A stretch of 6,273 bases of DNA, taken from positions 1-6,273 of the forward strand of contig JAKAYJ010000071.1 in the NCBI GenBank assembly GCA_021816385.1, written 5' to 3'. Positions 5,005 to 6,273 of this stretch are shown here, one piece after another. The notes beneath the pieces are model-generated. The model searched no databases. It worked only from the letters and a program-made list of their open reading frames with translations, and was not told where the DNA came from. The position numbers and the translations under genes were made by a program. Source of the stretch: Thermoplasmata archaeon (lineage in GTDB: Archaea > Thermoplasmatota > Thermoplasmata > Thermoplasmatales > Thermoplasmataceae). Numbering within the stretch: the stretch's first letter is position 1; every line of letters begins with the position of its first letter.

Positions 5005-5796
5005 ATGGATCTTGAATTTGATGATGTTAGTCTGGCATACTGGAAGACACGAAAGACTGTGATTCACAACATAAATCTCAAACTTAAGTCAGAAAAAATT
5101 GCCATAGTGGGATCAAACGGTTCGGGAAAGACCACAATTATAAAGGGAATACTGGGTCTTACTGAACTAATACATGGAACGATAAGAATATTTGGCGAGG
5201 ATGTAAGACATATTAAGGGAATGACGGGTGTTGCAAGTAATCTGGTTGACACCTATCGTATAATGGATTCAACTGCTCGCATGATCATTGAAACATACTG
5301 CTCCATGCTTGATATGAAATCTGAAAGAATCCTGGCTCACATTGAAAAGTACGAGATGTCTGGAATACTGGCAAAGAGATTCAGGGAAATGAGTACCGGT
5401 CAGCAAAAGGTAATTTGCAACATAATGGCTCTTGAATTCGGGAACAAAATGGCACTTCTTGATGAGCCCATGGAGACACTTGACGTAAAACGAAGATTAA
5501 TTCTAATTGAGGATCTGAAGAACTTTAAGGGTAGCCTCATACTGAACACCCACGATTTCAGTGCTCTTAAAATGCTCCCGGGATTTGGTCTTTTCATATT
5601 GATCGAAGGGATGCTGTATGGAAAATTTGATTCAAAGGACATCAACAGATTATATCTTACAAAGGGTGAGGTAACCCCATCTCTTAGCGTCATACATACA
5701 AGCTATGGTACTTTCTCCATAACAATTGACAGTGGCGACACCCCTCTATCCGTTTCCACAGATCTGACAAATTCGCTTCAGGAGGTGATGAGATGA
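5005..5796 (+). CDS. ABC transporter ATP-binding protein
   Basis: A 263-residue nucleotide-binding subunit that would power the permease beginning at 5793. Motifs in order: Walker A GSNGSGKTT (36-44), signature MSTGQQK (129-135, a variant of LSGGQ), Walker B MALLDEP (149-155, with D153 and catalytic E154), D-loop METLD (156-160) and H-loop His183 in NTHD. The usual Q-loop Gln near residue 80 is missing: the region reads GVASNLVDTYR. The C-terminal 60 residues form a short tail beyond the core domain. Domain arrangement resembles CcmA/NatA-type exporter ATPases; the substrate is unknown. The ATG at 5005 is the earliest possible start, since a stop lies immediately upstream. Its end overlaps the permease start (ATGA, 5793-5796), so the two are one operon. 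It diverges from the thioredoxin/DUF929 operon. Confidence 0.95.
   Translation: MDLEFDDVSLAYWKTRKTVIHNINLKLKSEKIAIVGSNGSGKTTIIKGILGLTELIHGTIRIFGEDVRHIKGMTGVASNLVDTYRIMDSTARMIIETYCSMLDMKSERILAHIEKYEMSGILAKRFREMSTGQQKVICNIMALEFGNKMALLDEPMETLDVKRRLILIEDLKNFKGSLILNTHDFSALKMLPGFGLFILIEGMLYGKFDSKDINRLYLTKGEVTPSLSVIHTSYGTFSITIDSGDTPLSVSTDLTNSLQEVMR
5781..5787 (+). promoter_or_regulatory. Strong Shine-Dalgarno sequence for the permease gene
   Basis: GGAGGTG lies five bases ahead of the ATG at 5793, inside the 3' end of the ATPase gene. It fixes the start of the permease and shows that internal operon genes here use Shine-Dalgarno initiation, unlike the leaderless first gene. Confidence 0.75.
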
Positions 5797-6273
5797 TAGC
5801 CAGATACTATTTCTACTCGCTTCTCAGAAACAGGTTTATATGGTTCTGGGGAGGATTTTTCAGTTTAATGTGGGCTGCACTTGGGGCGTTTATTTTTGAG
5901 AACGGCTATCTGACAAAATACAGTGCGTTTCCAATTACGGCTTCATGGTATGCAATCATCACACTCATATCATTTTCTTCTGTTTCGGTGACACTTTCCA
6001 TTGCGCTTGCGTGGTCAACGAATTCCCTGGTCTTTTCGTTCAAGTTTTCTAAGCTAACGAGAGGGAGATATCTCATGGATCTTCTTTCTGCCTGGGTCCT
6101 TCTTTCAATTTTCCTCATCATTGCAGGCGTTCTGTTCACACCTCTGATGTTCTCAATCGCCAGCAGGATCAACGTCTTTCCTGATTTATTGTCCATTATC
6201 AAAACGTTTGCACTGGCAATACTTATCGGTATATTCTTTATGCTGTTATCAGTATTTCTTGTTTTGATAGTAA
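5793..6273 (+). CDS. ABC transporter permease, N-terminal part (runs off the window)
   Basis: The frame starts at the ATG overlapping the ATPase stop codon and stays open to the last base, giving 160 codons without a stop; the C-terminus is outside the window. The product is very hydrophobic, with about four membrane segments visible at 16-35, 51-73, 97-120 and 138-160. It begins MIARYYFYSLLRNRF, a basic amphipathic lead-in before the first helix that is typical of ABC-2-type exporter permeases. A basic cytoplasmic loop KFSKLTRGR (84-92) follows helix 2. With the preceding ATPase it forms a probable efflux or export transporter of unknown substrate. Family membership rests on hydropathy and context rather than a diagnostic motif. 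Confidence 0.85.
   Translation, partial: MIARYYFYSLLRNRFIWFWGGFFSLMWAALGAFIFENGYLTKYSAFPITASWYAIITLISFSSVSVTLSIALAWSTNSLVFSFKFSKLTRGRYLMDLLSAWVLLSIFLIIAGVLFTPLMFSIASRINVFPDLLSIIKTFALAILIGIFFMLLSVFLVLIV

Noticed and set aside
5906..6202. 98-codon minus-strand open frame opposite the ABC permease
   Set aside because: It lies antisense to a well-supported permease frame that begins with a strong Shine-Dalgarno sequence. The product has no recognisable domain.
1..6273. CRISPR array, tRNA, rRNA, complete insertion sequence or C/D-box RNA
   Set aside because: I found no regularly spaced repeats, no cloverleaf with a T-arm, no rRNA-like conserved stretch, no paired terminal inverted repeats with a transposase, and no RTGATGA/CTGA box pair in the gene-free regions.

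Overview
The window reads as archaeal DNA, most likely from a thermoacidophile of the Thermoplasmatales (Sulfolobales is the main alternative). Three things point there: two paralogous secreted DUF929-type proteins carrying the SWYGCPIGA motif, a family I know mainly from thermoacidophilic archaea; AT-leaning composition with heavy use of ATA, AGA and AGG codons; and archaeal promoters, with TATA elements about 25-28 bp ahead of start codons that have no Shine-Dalgarno sequence (leaderless mRNAs), while genes inside operons overlap by ATGA or carry GGAGG. The assignment is inference; no rRNA or tRNA is present to anchor it.

Layout. Positions 1-135 hold an open + frame that may be the 3' end of a gene cut by the left edge. 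A complete PrpF-family isomerase lies on the minus strand (126-1259). A 587-bp stretch (1260-1846) has no convincing gene but contains a perfect 8-bp inverted repeat and some start-less open frames. Next come four minus-strand genes of one theme: a DUF929 protein with its own promoter (1847-2662), then a three-gene operon read right to left, made of a small membrane protein with two vicinal Cys pairs (4208-4771), a membrane-anchored TlpA-like thioredoxin with WCSSC (3599-4201) and a second DUF929 protein (2820-3602). A divergent promoter region (4772-5004) separates this operon from a + strand ABC operon: an ATP-binding protein (5005-5796) and an integral membrane permease (from 5793) that runs off the right edge.

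Working together (inference). The minus-strand cluster looks like an extracytoplasmic thiol-redox or metal-handling module. The four-helix protein with Cys pairs could carry reducing equivalents, or a thiophilic metal, across the membrane. The anchored thioredoxin would be its outward-facing partner. The sequon-rich, membrane-anchored DUF929 proteins, whose CPIG motif looks like a DsbA CPHC motif without its resolving Cys, could be substrates or single-Cys partners. The divergent ABC exporter may share regulation with it, but nothing in the sequence gives its substrate. The PrpF protein appears unrelated and has no propionate-pathway neighbour in the window.
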